This document shows, piece by piece, positions 9,473 through 18,268 of a stretch of DNA of 64,000 nucleotides. The notes below the pieces were generated by a model, which worked only from the letters and a program-made list of their open reading frames with translations, did no database searches and was not told the DNA's origin. This DNA is from Hydrogenophilaceae bacterium (GTDB lineage: Bacteria > Pseudomonadota > Gammaproteobacteria > Burkholderiales > Thiobacillaceae), in NCBI GenBank assembly GCA_024709485.1, contig JANJWO010000033.1, positions 1-64,000 of the forward strand, in the 5' to 3' direction. The position numbers and the translations under genes are program-made. How positions within the stretch are numbered: the stretch's first letter is position 1; the number at the start of each line of letters is the position of its first letter.

Positions 9473-9625
9473 CGTCATGGCGAGGAGTGCATTCAGCCTT
9501 TAGCCGCGAGCGCAGCGTGGCGGGACGCGGCAGTCCAGGGTTTTCCAGGCGCGAGTTACAAGATGCAGGTGAGTTGCTGGGCTTGGTTTGACTGGATCGC
9601 CACGCTGCGCTCGCGATGACGGTCA
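9473..9625. repeat. long imperfect inverted repeat between convergent genes
   Basis: CGCGAGCGCAGCGTGGCG at 9505-9522 is exactly inverted at 9598-9615; flanked by CGTCATGGCGAGG...CGATGACGG. Confidence 0.75.
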
Positions 9626-10252
9626 TTTCTGAATGACCGTCACCTTCTGCATCACCACCGGCTCCAGCGGCACGTCGTCATACGCCCCGTGGCTGCCGCG
9701 CGACGCGGCCACGATCGCGTCCACCACCTCCATGCCCTCGACCACCTGGCCGAACACCGCGTAGCCCCAGCCTTGCATGCTCTTGCCGCGATGGTTGAGG
9801 AAATAGTTGTCCGCCACGTTGATGAAGAACTGCGAGGTCGCCGAATGCGGCTCCATGGTGCGCGCCATGGCCAGAGTGCCGCGCAGGTTCTTGAGGCCGT
9901 TGTCGGCTTCGTTCTGGATCGGGGCGCCGTTCGGCTTTTCGGTCATGTCGGGCAGCAAGCCGCCGCCCTGGATCATGAAGCCGGGGATCACGCGGTGGAA
10001 GATGGTGCCGTCGTAGAAGCCGGATTGCACCTGCTTGAGGAAATTCTCCGTCGAAAGCGGGGCGTTGCGCGGGAACAGTTCCACGGTGATATTGCCCTTG
10101 CCGGTCTCGATGCGCACGCGGGGGTTGGCCGGCTGGCCGGGCGCGGGCGCGGTGGAGACCGTCTGCTTGCCGGGCTCCTTGGCGCTGCAGCCGCCGGCGG
10201 CCAGCGCCGCGCCGAGCAGGAGGGCGGACAGGAAAGCGGAAAAACGTGTCAT
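9623..10252 (-). CDS. cyclophilin-type peptidyl-prolyl isomerase with lipoprotein-like signal
   Basis: LLGAALAAGGCSAKE lipobox; FHRVIPGFMIQGGG, ATSQFFINVADN, YAVFGQVVEGMEVVDAI. Confidence 0.92.
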   Translation of the reverse strand: MTRFSAFLSALLLGAALAAGGCSAKEPGKQTVSTAPAPGQPANPRVRIETGKGNITVELFPRNAPLSTENFLKQVQSGFYDGTIFHRVIPGFMIQGGGLLPDMTEKPNGAPIQNEADNGLKNLRGTLAMARTMEPHSATSQFFINVADNYFLNHRGKSMQGWGYAVFGQVVEGMEVVDAIVAASRGSHGAYDDVPLEPVVMQKVTVIQK

Positions 10253-10378
10253 GCGATCGAACCCCCAACAATATGGAAAGCGGCAATGTTAGCAGTTGGC
10301 GGCCGCGGCCCGGCAGCGGAACGAAGATGGCCGGCGCCGATCGTATATAGTGTGAACAGTACCGGAAAGGAGAGCGGA

Positions 10379-10687
10379 ATGATGAACATGCGCTTCATGT
10401 TTGCCTGGCTGGTCTGCCTGGCCTTTGCGCCCTGGGCCCTGCCTGCCTTCGCCCAGGCCGGCGCTGCGCCAGCCGCCGCCACTGCCATGCCCGCGCCCGC
10501 GCAGCCGCTGGCGCGCTGTGCCCAGCCTGCCGCTGGAAAGCTCAAGACCGCGCAGGTCGCCACCGAATGCTGCAAGGACCACAAGGGCGTGTGCGGCTGC
10601 CGCGCCGGCAAGATCATCTGCTGCGACGGTTCCGCCAGCACTCAGCCCGGCTGCACCTGCCACGGCGACAACGGCTTCGTCGAATAG
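10379..10687 (+). CDS. small secreted cysteine-rich protein, unknown function
   Basis: Signal peptide then ECCKDHKGVCGCRAGKIICCDGSASTQPGCTCHGD; start chosen at MMNMRFMF, the longer ORF is antisense noise to the cyclophilin gene. Confidence 0.7.
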   Translation: MMNMRFMFAWLVCLAFAPWALPAFAQAGAAPAAATAMPAPAQPLARCAQPAAGKLKTAQVATECCKDHKGVCGCRAGKIICCDGSASTQPGCTCHGDNGFVE

Positions 10688-10689
10688 CC

Positions 10690-12414
10690 TTATTTCGAGG
10701 CCGCGACCCAGACCCCATCCCAGTCCGGCGGGGGCGGCGAATGCCTGAAGGCGGCGATGCGCGCCAGGAATACCTGGCTGGGGCGATCGTCCGGCGCCGC
10801 CGCCAGCCCGGTGCGGAAGGCGGTTTCGGCTGTTTCCCAGTCCTGCCGGCGATAGGCGGCGAGCCCCTGCGCGAAGGCCTCGATCAGCCGCCTTTGCGCA
10901 TCCGCAAGCTCCCGCGCCTCGCCCACCAGTTCGAATATCCGCGCCGGCTCGGCCTTGCCGGCCACGCGCAGGCTGTCGATTTCGCGGAAGACGAAAGCGT
11001 CGGCGGCCAGGCGCCGGGTGTCCTCGTTGACCAGGATGCGGGTACCGTAGAACTTGTTGGCCTGTTCCAGGCGCGAGGCCAGGTTGACGGTGTCGCCGAT
11101 CACGGTGTAGCCGCGCGCGGTTTCCGAGCCGATGTTGCCCACCGTCACTTCGCCGGTGGCGATGCCCATGCGCACGTCGACTGTCGGCAGCCCCTGGCGC
11201 ACGCCGATGATCTCCGGCAGCGCGGCGCGGAATTCGTCGAGCTTCGCCATCTGGTCGAGCGCTGCCGCGCAGCATAATTCGGCATGGCTTTTTTCGTCGG
11301 TGAAGGGCGGGCCCCAGAAGGCCATCACCGAGTCGCCGATGTACTTGTCGATGATGCCCTGGCGCGCGCGGATGACCTCGGCCATGAAGGAGAAATAGCG
11401 GTTGAGAAAGCGCACCGCGGTGTCCGGCGTCATGCCCTCGCACATCTGGGTGAAGCCGGCGAGATCGGAGAAGAACACCGTCATCGCGTGGCTTTCGCCG
11501 CCTTCCGCCGGCAGGCGCTTTTCCAGCAGGCCGCGCACCACGCGCGGGTCCACGTACTTGCCGAAGGTCTCGCGGATGTATTCCTTCTCCCGGAGCCCGA
11601 CCACCATGTGGTTGAAGGAATCGGCCAGGGCCGACATCTCGTCGCGGGTATTGACGTGGATCTCGACGTCCAGATCGCCTTTTTCCACGGCCTGGGTGCC
11701 GCCCAGCAGGCGCCGCACCGAATCCACCAGCGAGCGGCTCACCGCCCAGGCGAAGATCAGGCCCGCCAGGGTGGCGATGGCGGTGACGATCCAGTTCAGC
11801 TGGGTGGCGCGCAGCTCTTCCTTGCGGGCCTGTTCGACGGTGTCGCGGGTGAGCTTGTTGAGGATGTCGATGGTCTTGCCGATTTCGACATCGACGTTGT
11901 TCTTCGCTTCCAGCAGGGTGTCGTGCATGAGCTTCTGCGAGCGCCGGGTGCCTTCTGCGGCCTCGATCTGGAACATGCGGAAGGCCATGTGGAATTTCTG
12001 GCGCGCGCTCTGGATCGCCGGCAACTGTTCGCCCAGCACGGCCAGCGTGACCCGGTCGAGCGCGATGTCCTGCGCCGCGCTGGCTTCCTTGAGCATGCGC
12101 AGCGAGGAGTCGACGATCTGGTCGGCGTTGATGCCGCGGTTGTCGAAGTTGCCCGATTCCTTGGCGAGGTAGTCCTTGTCCGGGCGGGCGGCCTCCATGC
12201 CGGCCAAGAGGCGCTCCATGTGCACCATCTGCTGGCGGATGAGGATTTCCACGCTGGCGACCTGTTCCTGCAGCGGCAGGTAGTAGTCGGACAGCGCGCG
12301 TACCTGATTGTTGAGGTTGCGGAAATTGAGCACCGACGCCCAGGTGACGACCACCATCAGGCCCAGCAGGACGGCGATGATGCTGAAGATTTTCAGTCGG
12401 ATGGGGCGGCGCAT
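10690..12414 (-). CDS. HAMP-domain class III adenylate/guanylate cyclase
   Basis: N-terminal TM, sensory region, TM plus HAMP (GDLDVEIHVNTRDEMSALADSFN), cyclase FFSDLAGFT, DKYIGDSVMAFWG, YTVIGDTVNLASRLE. Confidence 0.9.
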   Translation of the reverse strand: MRRPIRLKIFSIIAVLLGLMVVVTWASVLNFRNLNNQVRALSDYYLPLQEQVASVEILIRQQMVHMERLLAGMEAARPDKDYLAKESGNFDNRGINADQIVDSSLRMLKEASAAQDIALDRVTLAVLGEQLPAIQSARQKFHMAFRMFQIEAAEGTRRSQKLMHDTLLEAKNNVDVEIGKTIDILNKLTRDTVEQARKEELRATQLNWIVTAIATLAGLIFAWAVSRSLVDSVRRLLGGTQAVEKGDLDVEIHVNTRDEMSALADSFNHMVVGLREKEYIRETFGKYVDPRVVRGLLEKRLPAEGGESHAMTVFFSDLAGFTQMCEGMTPDTAVRFLNRYFSFMAEVIRARQGIIDKYIGDSVMAFWGPPFTDEKSHAELCCAAALDQMAKLDEFRAALPEIIGVRQGLPTVDVRMGIATGEVTVGNIGSETARGYTVIGDTVNLASRLEQANKFYGTRILVNEDTRRLAADAFVFREIDSLRVAGKAEPARIFELVGEARELADAQRRLIEAFAQGLAAYRRQDWETAETAFRTGLAAAPDDRPSQVFLARIAAFRHSPPPPDWDGVWVAASK

Positions 12415-12454
12415 GGCTCCAGTCTAGTGGGATTGGCCGGCGGCATCCAGACGC

Positions 12455-12485
12455 AAAAACGGCCTCTTCCTCCGAAGAGGCCGTC
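12455..12485 (-). terminator. putative intrinsic terminator of the dsrC-like gene
   Basis: Minus strand ACGGCCTCTTCGGAGGAAGAGGCCGTTTTTG. Confidence 0.75.
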
Positions 12486-12517
12486 CGCATCGCCGCAGGC
12501 GGCGGCGAAGCGCCGCT

Positions 12518-12889
12518 TTAAGACACGCTGCCGAAACTGCGGTCGCTGGCCATGAAGGGGGCCTTCAGGCCGGCGATGCGGCAGCCCTGGGCTATGGGCC
12601 CGCCGGGGAACAGCAGGTAGAGGTGCTTGAGGCCGCCCTGCGGATGGAAATGTTCGTCGAGCGCGTCGTGCAGGTCGCGCGGGTTGATCTTGGCCGCGTC
12701 CTCGTGCTGGGCGTAATAGGTTTGCAGGGCGCGCACCGCTTCCCAGTGCGCTTCCGTCATTTCCAGCCCCTCGCCGCGCGCGATGTCCAGCGCCTGCTGG
12801 CGGTTCCAGTCGTCGGGGGCATGGGGAAAGGCGGGGTCCACTGTCCGCTCGCGGGTCAGTTTGTTGATGTCGGATGAGATGTGGATCAT
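12518..12889 (-). CDS. DsrC/TusE-family protein lacking the C-terminal cysteine
   Basis: DDWNRQQALDIARGEGLEMTEAHWEAVRALQTYY...HLYLLFPGGPIAQGCRIAGL; SD AGGAGG before MIHISS. Confidence 0.85.
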   Translation of the reverse strand: MIHISSDINKLTRERTVDPAFPHAPDDWNRQQALDIARGEGLEMTEAHWEAVRALQTYYAQHEDAAKINPRDLHDALDEHFHPQGGLKHLYLLFPGGPIAQGCRIAGLKAPFMASDRSFGSVS

Positions 12890-12963
12890 GGTCGATTCCT
12901 CCTGTTGAATCCGTGCCATTGGAGTAATCCCCAGCGTAGACGATGGCGGGCGAGATACAAGCA

Positions 12964-13950
12964 TTAGACCTGCAAGGGCGGCTCCTGCATCAGCGCCACC
13001 TGCTCGCGCAACTCCAGGATGCGATCCTGCCAGTAGTGCGGGGTGCCGAACCAGGGGAAGGCGGCGGGGAAGGCGGGGTCGTCCCAGCGCCGCGCCAGCC
13101 ACGCCGAATAGTGCAGGAGGCGCAGCGTGCGCAGCGCCTCGATGAGATGCAGCTCGCGGCGGTCGAATTCGCAGAAATCCTCGTAGCCCGCCAGCACGTC
13201 GCCCAGCTGGCGGGTCATGGCCTCGCGCTCGCCCGACAGCAGCATCCACAAATCCTGCACCGCTGGCCCCATGCGGCAGTCGTCGAAATCCACGAAGTGG
13301 GGGCCGCCGTCTTCAGGCCCTTCGGTCCACAGCACGTTGCCCATGTGGCAGTCGCCGTGCAGGCGCAGCGCCGCGACCGCGCCGGCGCGGTCGTAGCAGT
13401 GGCGCACGCCTTCCAGGGCCTGCGCCGACACGCTTTCCCACACGCTCAGCAGCTCCGGGGGGATCCAGTCGTTCTCCAGCAGGTAGGCGCGCGGCTCCAC
13501 GCCGAAAGTGTCGAGATCCAGGGCGGGGCGGTGCGCGAATGTCCGGGTGGCCCCTACCGCATGGATGCGCCCCAGAAAGCGCCCCATCCATTCCAGGGTG
13601 CCGGCGTCGTCGAGTTCCGGTGGCCGTCCGCTCTGGCGCGGATAGACGGCAAAGCCAAAGCCGGCGAACGCGTGCAGGGTTCTGCCCTGCAAGGCCAGCG
13701 GCGGCACCACCGGGATTTCATGATCGGCCAGTTCCCGGGTGAAGGCGTGTTCTTCCAGGATCGCGGCCGCGCTCCAGCGCTGCGGCCGGTAGAACTTGGC
13801 CACCAGCGGCGCGCCGTCCTCCTGGCCGACCTGGTAGACGCGGTTCTCGAAGCTGTTCAGCGCCAGCAGGCGCCCGTCGCAGCTGAGGCCCGCGCTTTCC
13901 AGGGCGTCCAGCACGAGGTCGGGGGTGAGAGTGGAAAAGGGATGGCTCAT
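12964..13950 (-). CDS. srkA: stress response serine/threonine protein kinase SrkA/YihE (RdoA family)
   Basis: MSHPFSTLTPDLVLDALESAGLSCDGRLLALNSFENRVYQVG...LHGDCHMGNVLW...HFVDFDDCRMGPAVQDLWML. Confidence 0.92.
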   Translation of the reverse strand: MSHPFSTLTPDLVLDALESAGLSCDGRLLALNSFENRVYQVGQEDGAPLVAKFYRPQRWSAAAILEEHAFTRELADHEIPVVPPLALQGRTLHAFAGFGFAVYPRQSGRPPELDDAGTLEWMGRFLGRIHAVGATRTFAHRPALDLDTFGVEPRAYLLENDWIPPELLSVWESVSAQALEGVRHCYDRAGAVAALRLHGDCHMGNVLWTEGPEDGGPHFVDFDDCRMGPAVQDLWMLLSGEREAMTRQLGDVLAGYEDFCEFDRRELHLIEALRTLRLLHYSAWLARRWDDPAFPAAFPWFGTPHYWQDRILELREQVALMQEPPLQV

Positions 13951-14014
13951 GGAACGAATATACTGAAAAGCGACTCTAAACCCGGCAAAAATTCGGCAAA
14001 AATTCGGAGACATC

Positions 14015-14518
14015 ATGATACTTCTGCGCGCTGTTCTGTTGTTGTTCCCCTGGCTGTTGATGGGTACGGCCCTCGCCGGTTCGCAGACCCTGGAGCGGCT
14101 TCTGGAAAGCCCCGCGGCGCCGGCCGGGGTGGTGTTCGAAATCGTCGACCGCGACCCGCAGGCGCTCGAACTTGCTCTGCCCTGGGTCAGGCAGGCGGCG
14201 GAAAGGCTGGAGGAGCGCTTTCCGGGCCTGCCCATGGCGCTGGTGACGCACGGCCAGGAGATGTTCGCGCTGCAGGAGAAGGACAAGGAACGCAACGCCG
14301 CGCTGCATGCCCAGGCGCAGCGCCTGAAGCAGGACAAGGGCATTCCGGTGCACGTGTGCGAGACCTTCGCCGGCTGGAAAGGCGTGGCGCCGGAAGCCTT
14401 TCCGTCCTATGTCGATGTCGCGCCCAGCGGGCCCGCGCAGGTCAACAATTACCTCGCGCTCGACTACCGGCACCTGGTGGTGCCGAAGGCCGCGGTGCTG
14501 CGTAAAATGGCCCAGTGA
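14015..14518 (+). CDS. DsrE-like secreted protein (putative)
   Basis: Signal peptide; VVFEIVDRDPQALELALPWVRQAAERL... VHVCETFAGWKGVAPEAFPSYVDVAPSGPAQVNNYLALDYRHLVVPK; weak resemblance to DsrE/F-like folds. Confidence 0.6.
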   Translation: MILLRAVLLLFPWLLMGTALAGSQTLERLLESPAAPAGVVFEIVDRDPQALELALPWVRQAAERLEERFPGLPMALVTHGQEMFALQEKDKERNAALHAQAQRLKQDKGIPVHVCETFAGWKGVAPEAFPSYVDVAPSGPAQVNNYLALDYRHLVVPKAAVLRKMAQ

Positions 14519-14538
14519 CAGCAGGCGGAGAGAACACC

Positions 14539-14853
14539 ATGCGTATCCTGATCGTGCTGGCCGGCGCGCTGGCCTTGTCCCTGAATGCATGGGCCGCCGG
14601 CAACGCCTGCATGAATGCCGCTGCGCAGAAAAAACTCGCCGGCGCGGCCGAGAGCGCCTTCGTCCACAAATGCGAGCGTGACAAGTGCGAAGCGGCTTCG
14701 AGCCGGAAGCAGCTCGCCGGCGCCGCGAAAACCGCCTTCATGAAGAAATGCATGGCCGACAGCCTGCAGCCGTTCTGCGAAGCCCGGGCGGATGGCAAGA
14801 AGCTCCATGGCGCGGCCAGGAACAGCTTTCTGAACAAGTGCCGCTCGGACTGA
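14539..14853 (+). CDS. PsiF-repeat periplasmic protein
   Basis: Signal peptide and three C..A...K.L.GAA...F..KC repeats. Confidence 0.8.
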   Translation: MRILIVLAGALALSLNAWAAGNACMNAAAQKKLAGAAESAFVHKCERDKCEAASSRKQLAGAAKTAFMKKCMADSLQPFCEARADGKKLHGAARNSFLNKCRSD

Positions 14854-14862
14854 GGCGAGGCG

Positions 14863-15117
14863 CTATCGTTTCAGGCCGGCCGCGATCAGAAAATCCCGCA
14901 CATGCCTGAGTTCGTCCTTGCTGCAGGTCGAACTGTTGTGCGGACGGTGGATGAAGCCCTCCACGCCGTTCAGCACCACGCGGAAGCTCGCGCCATGATG
15001 CGGTTCCACCGTGGCACCCAGGTGGATGAGCATGGACTCGACCTCGCGCCAGTGGACGTTGCCGCTCACCGGGCCGCGAAAAATCGAATTCAGCAGGAGT
15101 TCATGCTTGTGGCTCAT
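14863..15117 (-). CDS. HicA-like mRNA interferase family protein (solitary)
   Basis: MSHKHELLLNSIFRGPVSGNVHWREVESMLIHLGATVEPHHGASFRVVLNGVEGFIHRPH...VRDFLIAAGL. Confidence 0.75.
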   Translation of the reverse strand: MSHKHELLLNSIFRGPVSGNVHWREVESMLIHLGATVEPHHGASFRVVLNGVEGFIHRPHNSSTCSKDELRHVRDFLIAAGLKR

Positions 15118-15208
15118 GAGGCGCAGAAAGCGTTCGACACTTTTCAGCCTAGGGCCCGGCCGAGGCCGGCGGCTGGCGCGCCGTCAGCCGGCACGGCCGG
15201 CCGGAGGG

Positions 15209-15847
15209 TCAGTTCGGTTTGCCCAGCTTCTCATCCATGGCGGCGCATATTTTGGCGATCGGCTGCCAGCTGTTGCAGAGGTGATGTAGTTCGCCGCCCT
15301 GCTGCAGGATCAGCGCGGGCAGGCCCCGCACCCCCATCTGGCGGGTCTTGACGAACTGCGTCTGCGAGCGGGAGCGTGTGTCGTCCGATTCGAAGGCCTT
15401 GAGGAACGCATCGCGATCCAGGCCCTGTTCGACCGCGATGTCGGCCAGAGTGCCGGGCTTGGTCACGTCGCGCCCCTGGGCGAAAAACGCCGTCTGGATC
15501 GCCTTGATCATCGGAAACGCCAGGTCCCTGTCCAGGCTGGCGGCCGCCAGCACGGCGCGGCAGGGGGGGTCGGAGTTGCAGATGAAGCCCGCGGGCGCGG
15601 CATGTTCGAAATCGAATGGCTGGCCGCTGCGTTCATGCACCTGGCGCCAGTCATGGAAAATGTCATGACGCTCGATTTCCGTGATCGGCTCCGTCTCGCC
15701 CGGATGCAGGCCGGCCAGCACGAGTTCGAACGCCACCCGGGTATGGTAGTGTTCCCGCACGGCTTCGATCACCGGCGTGAATCCCCAGCACCAGGAGCAC
15801 ATGGGGTCGGTAAAATACCAGAGCGTGGCCTGTTTAGCACTTGCCAA
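15209..15847 (-). CDS. DsbA family protein (2-hydroxychromene-2-carboxylate isomerase/FrnE-like thioredoxin fold)
   Basis: LWYFTDPMCSWCWGFTPVIEAV, CSWC active site, MGVRGLPALILQQGG. Confidence 0.88.
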   Translation of the reverse strand: MASAKQATLWYFTDPMCSWCWGFTPVIEAVREHYHTRVAFELVLAGLHPGETEPITEIERHDIFHDWRQVHERSGQPFDFEHAAPAGFICNSDPPCRAVLAAASLDRDLAFPMIKAIQTAFFAQGRDVTKPGTLADIAVEQGLDRDAFLKAFESDDTRSRSQTQFVKTRQMGVRGLPALILQQGGELHHLCNSWQPIAKICAAMDEKLGKPN

Positions 15848-15942
15848 TTTGTCGTGTCCTCAGTTTTTGCGCGGCATCGCCGGTCGGTCATTGCCGTCCC
15901 GGTCGTGCCGCCATTTATTTATAGTAGCCTTGTCAAGGCTGG

Positions 15943-16449
15943 CTATTTGTTGCCTATGTAATCCTTCTTGCCCAGCTCCACGCCGTTATGGCGCAGGATG
16001 TCGTAGGCTGTGGTGATGTGGAAAAAGAAGTTCGGCAACACGCGATTGAGCAGGTATTCCTGCCCCTTGTAGTTGAGCGTGGTTTCGCCGCGCTTGAGGA
16101 CGATGTCCTTTTCTTCGCTGCCGTCTATTTGCTCGGGCTTGAAGCCATTCACGAAATCTATCGTCTTGCGCACGCGCTCGATCAACTCCGGAAAAGTCTG
16201 TTCGACATTCTCGGACTGGAAGGGTTCCGCCCCGGCCAGATTGGCGATGCCGTTCTTGGCGGCGTCCGCGGCGATCTGGATCTGTCTGGAAAAGGGGTAC
16301 ATGTCGGGGTAGAAGCGGTAGTTGAGCAGTGCGGCAGGGTCGATCCTTTTCTCTGCGCAGTGCGCCGCGGCCTTCTCGAGAATCGCCGCCAGGTTGTTCA
16401 GCATGCGCGTGAACACCGGCGCCGAAGCCTGATACATTGAAATGGACAT
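15943..16449 (-). CDS. DUF1993 family protein
   Basis: MSISMYQASAPVFTRMLNNLAAILEKAAAHC...YRFYPDMYPFSRQIQIAAD...FFFHITTAYDILRHNGVELGKKDYIG. Confidence 0.88.
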   Translation of the reverse strand: MSISMYQASAPVFTRMLNNLAAILEKAAAHCAEKRIDPAALLNYRFYPDMYPFSRQIQIAADAAKNGIANLAGAEPFQSENVEQTFPELIERVRKTIDFVNGFKPEQIDGSEEKDIVLKRGETTLNYKGQEYLLNRVLPNFFFHITTAYDILRHNGVELGKKDYIGNK

Positions 16450-16532
16450 GAGATTGCCCTCCGTTCGGCTTTAATGTGGAGCGTCAAGTAATAGCGCAAT
16501 GCCTAGCCTAACACAAGAAAGTTTCATTGCTG

Positions 16533-17429
16533 ATGACCCGTGTCGCGCACCGTTTCCTTGCCGCGTTTCTGACGGCGGCCGGCCTTGCCGCGGCGGCGGA
16601 CGAGCCGCCGCTGTCCAGCCGGGTCGTCGGCGGCGACAGTGTCTATGTCATCTGGCCCGGCGACTTTCTGAGCGGCATCGGCGCCCGCTTCGGCGTGGAT
16701 TACAGGCTGCTGGCCCGGCAAAACGGCATCGCCGACGAGAACCGCATCCATGCCGGGCGGCAACTGCGCATCCACAACCCCCATATCGTGCCGGCCGGAA
16801 TGGACGACGGCATCCTGATCAACATACCCCAGCGCATGCTGTTCCTGTTTCGGCGGGGCGAGCCGGTTGCCGCCTATCCCGTGGGCCTGGGCCGGCCCGA
16901 CTGGCCGACGCCGGCAGGCGAGTTCAGGATCGTCGCGCAGGAAACGCACAAGAGCTGGGTGGTGCCCAAGTCCATCCAGGAGGAAATGCGCCGCGAGCGC
17001 AAGATCGTGCGCCAGGAGGTCGCCGCGGGGCCGGACAATCCGCTCGGCGCGCATTGGCTGGGCCTGAGCCTGTGGGGGTACGGCATCCATGGCACCACCG
17101 CGCCTGCCAGCGTGTATGGCTTTCGCAGCCATGGCTGCATCCGCATGCACCCGGACGATGTCGCCGACCTTTACGACAAGGTCGAAATCGGCACGCGCGG
17201 CCGGCTGGTGTACCGGCCGCTGCTGCTGGCGCTTGCCGGGGATGGCCGCATACTGCTGGAAGCGCATCCCGACATCTACGCCCGGGCCTTGACCCCGCGC
17301 GCCTGGCGCACGCCATGGCCGAGGCCCATGGCCTGGACCAAGCCATCGACTGGCCGCTGGCCGAAGCCGTGGCCGCCGCCCAGGAGGGGGTCGCCGTGGA
17401 AGTCGGGCGCCTCGCGCAGCAGGGCGTGA
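16533..17429 (+). CDS. L,D-transpeptidase with LysM domain (apparent frameshift near the 3' end)
   Basis: YVIWPGDFLSGIGARFGVDYRLLARQNGI LysM; GIHGTTAPASVYGFRSHGCIRMHPDDV catalytic motif; last ~45 aa look out of frame. Confidence 0.85.
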   Translation: MTRVAHRFLAAFLTAAGLAAAADEPPLSSRVVGGDSVYVIWPGDFLSGIGARFGVDYRLLARQNGIADENRIHAGRQLRIHNPHIVPAGMDDGILINIPQRMLFLFRRGEPVAAYPVGLGRPDWPTPAGEFRIVAQETHKSWVVPKSIQEEMRRERKIVRQEVAAGPDNPLGAHWLGLSLWGYGIHGTTAPASVYGFRSHGCIRMHPDDVADLYDKVEIGTRGRLVYRPLLLALAGDGRILLEAHPDIYARALTPRAWRTPWPRPMAWTKPSTGRWPKPWPPPRRGSPWKSGASRSRA

Positions 17430-17588
17430 AATGAGTGTCCGCACGCATGGCTGCCCGCCCGCCGCGGCCGGCTTAATTTGCTATATATAAACGAGCAAGT
17501 CACTGCACCCAGACGGAAAAAAGCACAAGAACAAGCATGCAGGCCGGAGCGACCGGCTGCCGGAGAGTTTGTTTACCTTTATTTACGT

Positions 17589-17960
17589 ATGGAGAATGAG
17601 GCAATGGCAAGACAACCGCGTTTTATCGCAAGCGAACCGGAGATTCCCCACATTACCTGGCACGGCTTCCACAGCCTGGAAGAGCGCGAGACCTGGATAC
17701 GCGAGGCCGCCTATTACCGTTACCTGGAGCATGGCTGTGGCGACGGCCACGATGTCGAGGACTGGCTGGCGGCCGAGGCCGAAATCGATCATGGCGCACC
17801 CGTGTCCGCCGAGGCGCTGCCGGAGCAGCAGGCGCAGCAAAGCAGCGTGCGCGGCCCCGCGTCGGACGACAGGCTCAAGCGCGCGGTCAAGCGCAAGCCG
17901 CGCCGGGCCATCCCCCAGATAGAGAGCGTCGAGCCCGCCGAAGCCCCGGACAGGCAATAG
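17589..17960 (+). CDS. DUF2934-like protein
   Basis: WIREAAYYRYLEHGCGDGHDVEDWLAAEAEI motif; start chosen at MENEAMARQ or MARQ (17604). Confidence 0.7.
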   Translation: MENEAMARQPRFIASEPEIPHITWHGFHSLEERETWIREAAYYRYLEHGCGDGHDVEDWLAAEAEIDHGAPVSAEALPEQQAQQSSVRGPASDDRLKRAVKRKPRRAIPQIESVEPAEAPDRQ

Positions 17961-17995
17961 CGATTGGCGCCGCGCGGCGCAGCGGAAAGCGGCGA

Positions 17996-18268
17996 TTACT
18001 GCCGCGGCGGCTTCTCGGCGCAACGGATGATGGCCGCGTTGCCGTCCGATTCGAGACAATAGCGCAGGTCGCCGTGCGGGAAATGCCGCGCCTTCCGGGG
18101 CGAGGGCCGCTGCATGGCCCTGGCCTGCATTTGGGCCGGCATGGCCGTGGTCTGCGTCTGGGCGGGCGCGGTTTTTGCCGCGTCTGCGGGAATCGCGCCC
18201 GGCATGCCGTCCGCATGCGCGATTGCGGCGGCGCCCAGCAGGGTCAGGGTGATGGGCCAGGTTTTCAT
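17996..18268 (-). CDS. small exported hypothetical protein
   Basis: Signal peptide MKTWPITLTLLGAAAIAHA; C-terminus LRYCLESDGNAAIIRCAEKPPRQ. Confidence 0.55.
   Translation of the reverse strand: MKTWPITLTLLGAAAIAHADGMPGAIPADAAKTAPAQTQTTAMPAQMQARAMQRPSPRKARHFPHGDLRYCLESDGNAAIIRCAEKPPRQ

Noticed and set aside
8049-9503. 484-aa alternative-frame ORF inside the ABC-F gene
   Set aside because: Arg/Ala/Gly-rich shadow frame; ABC motifs lie in the 7555-9471 frame.
15152-15203. GGCCGGC-rich palindromic stretch as a regulatory element or mobile repeat
   Set aside because: Could be a terminator-like hairpin, but it is short, lacks a T run and is expected in GC-rich spacers; support too weak.
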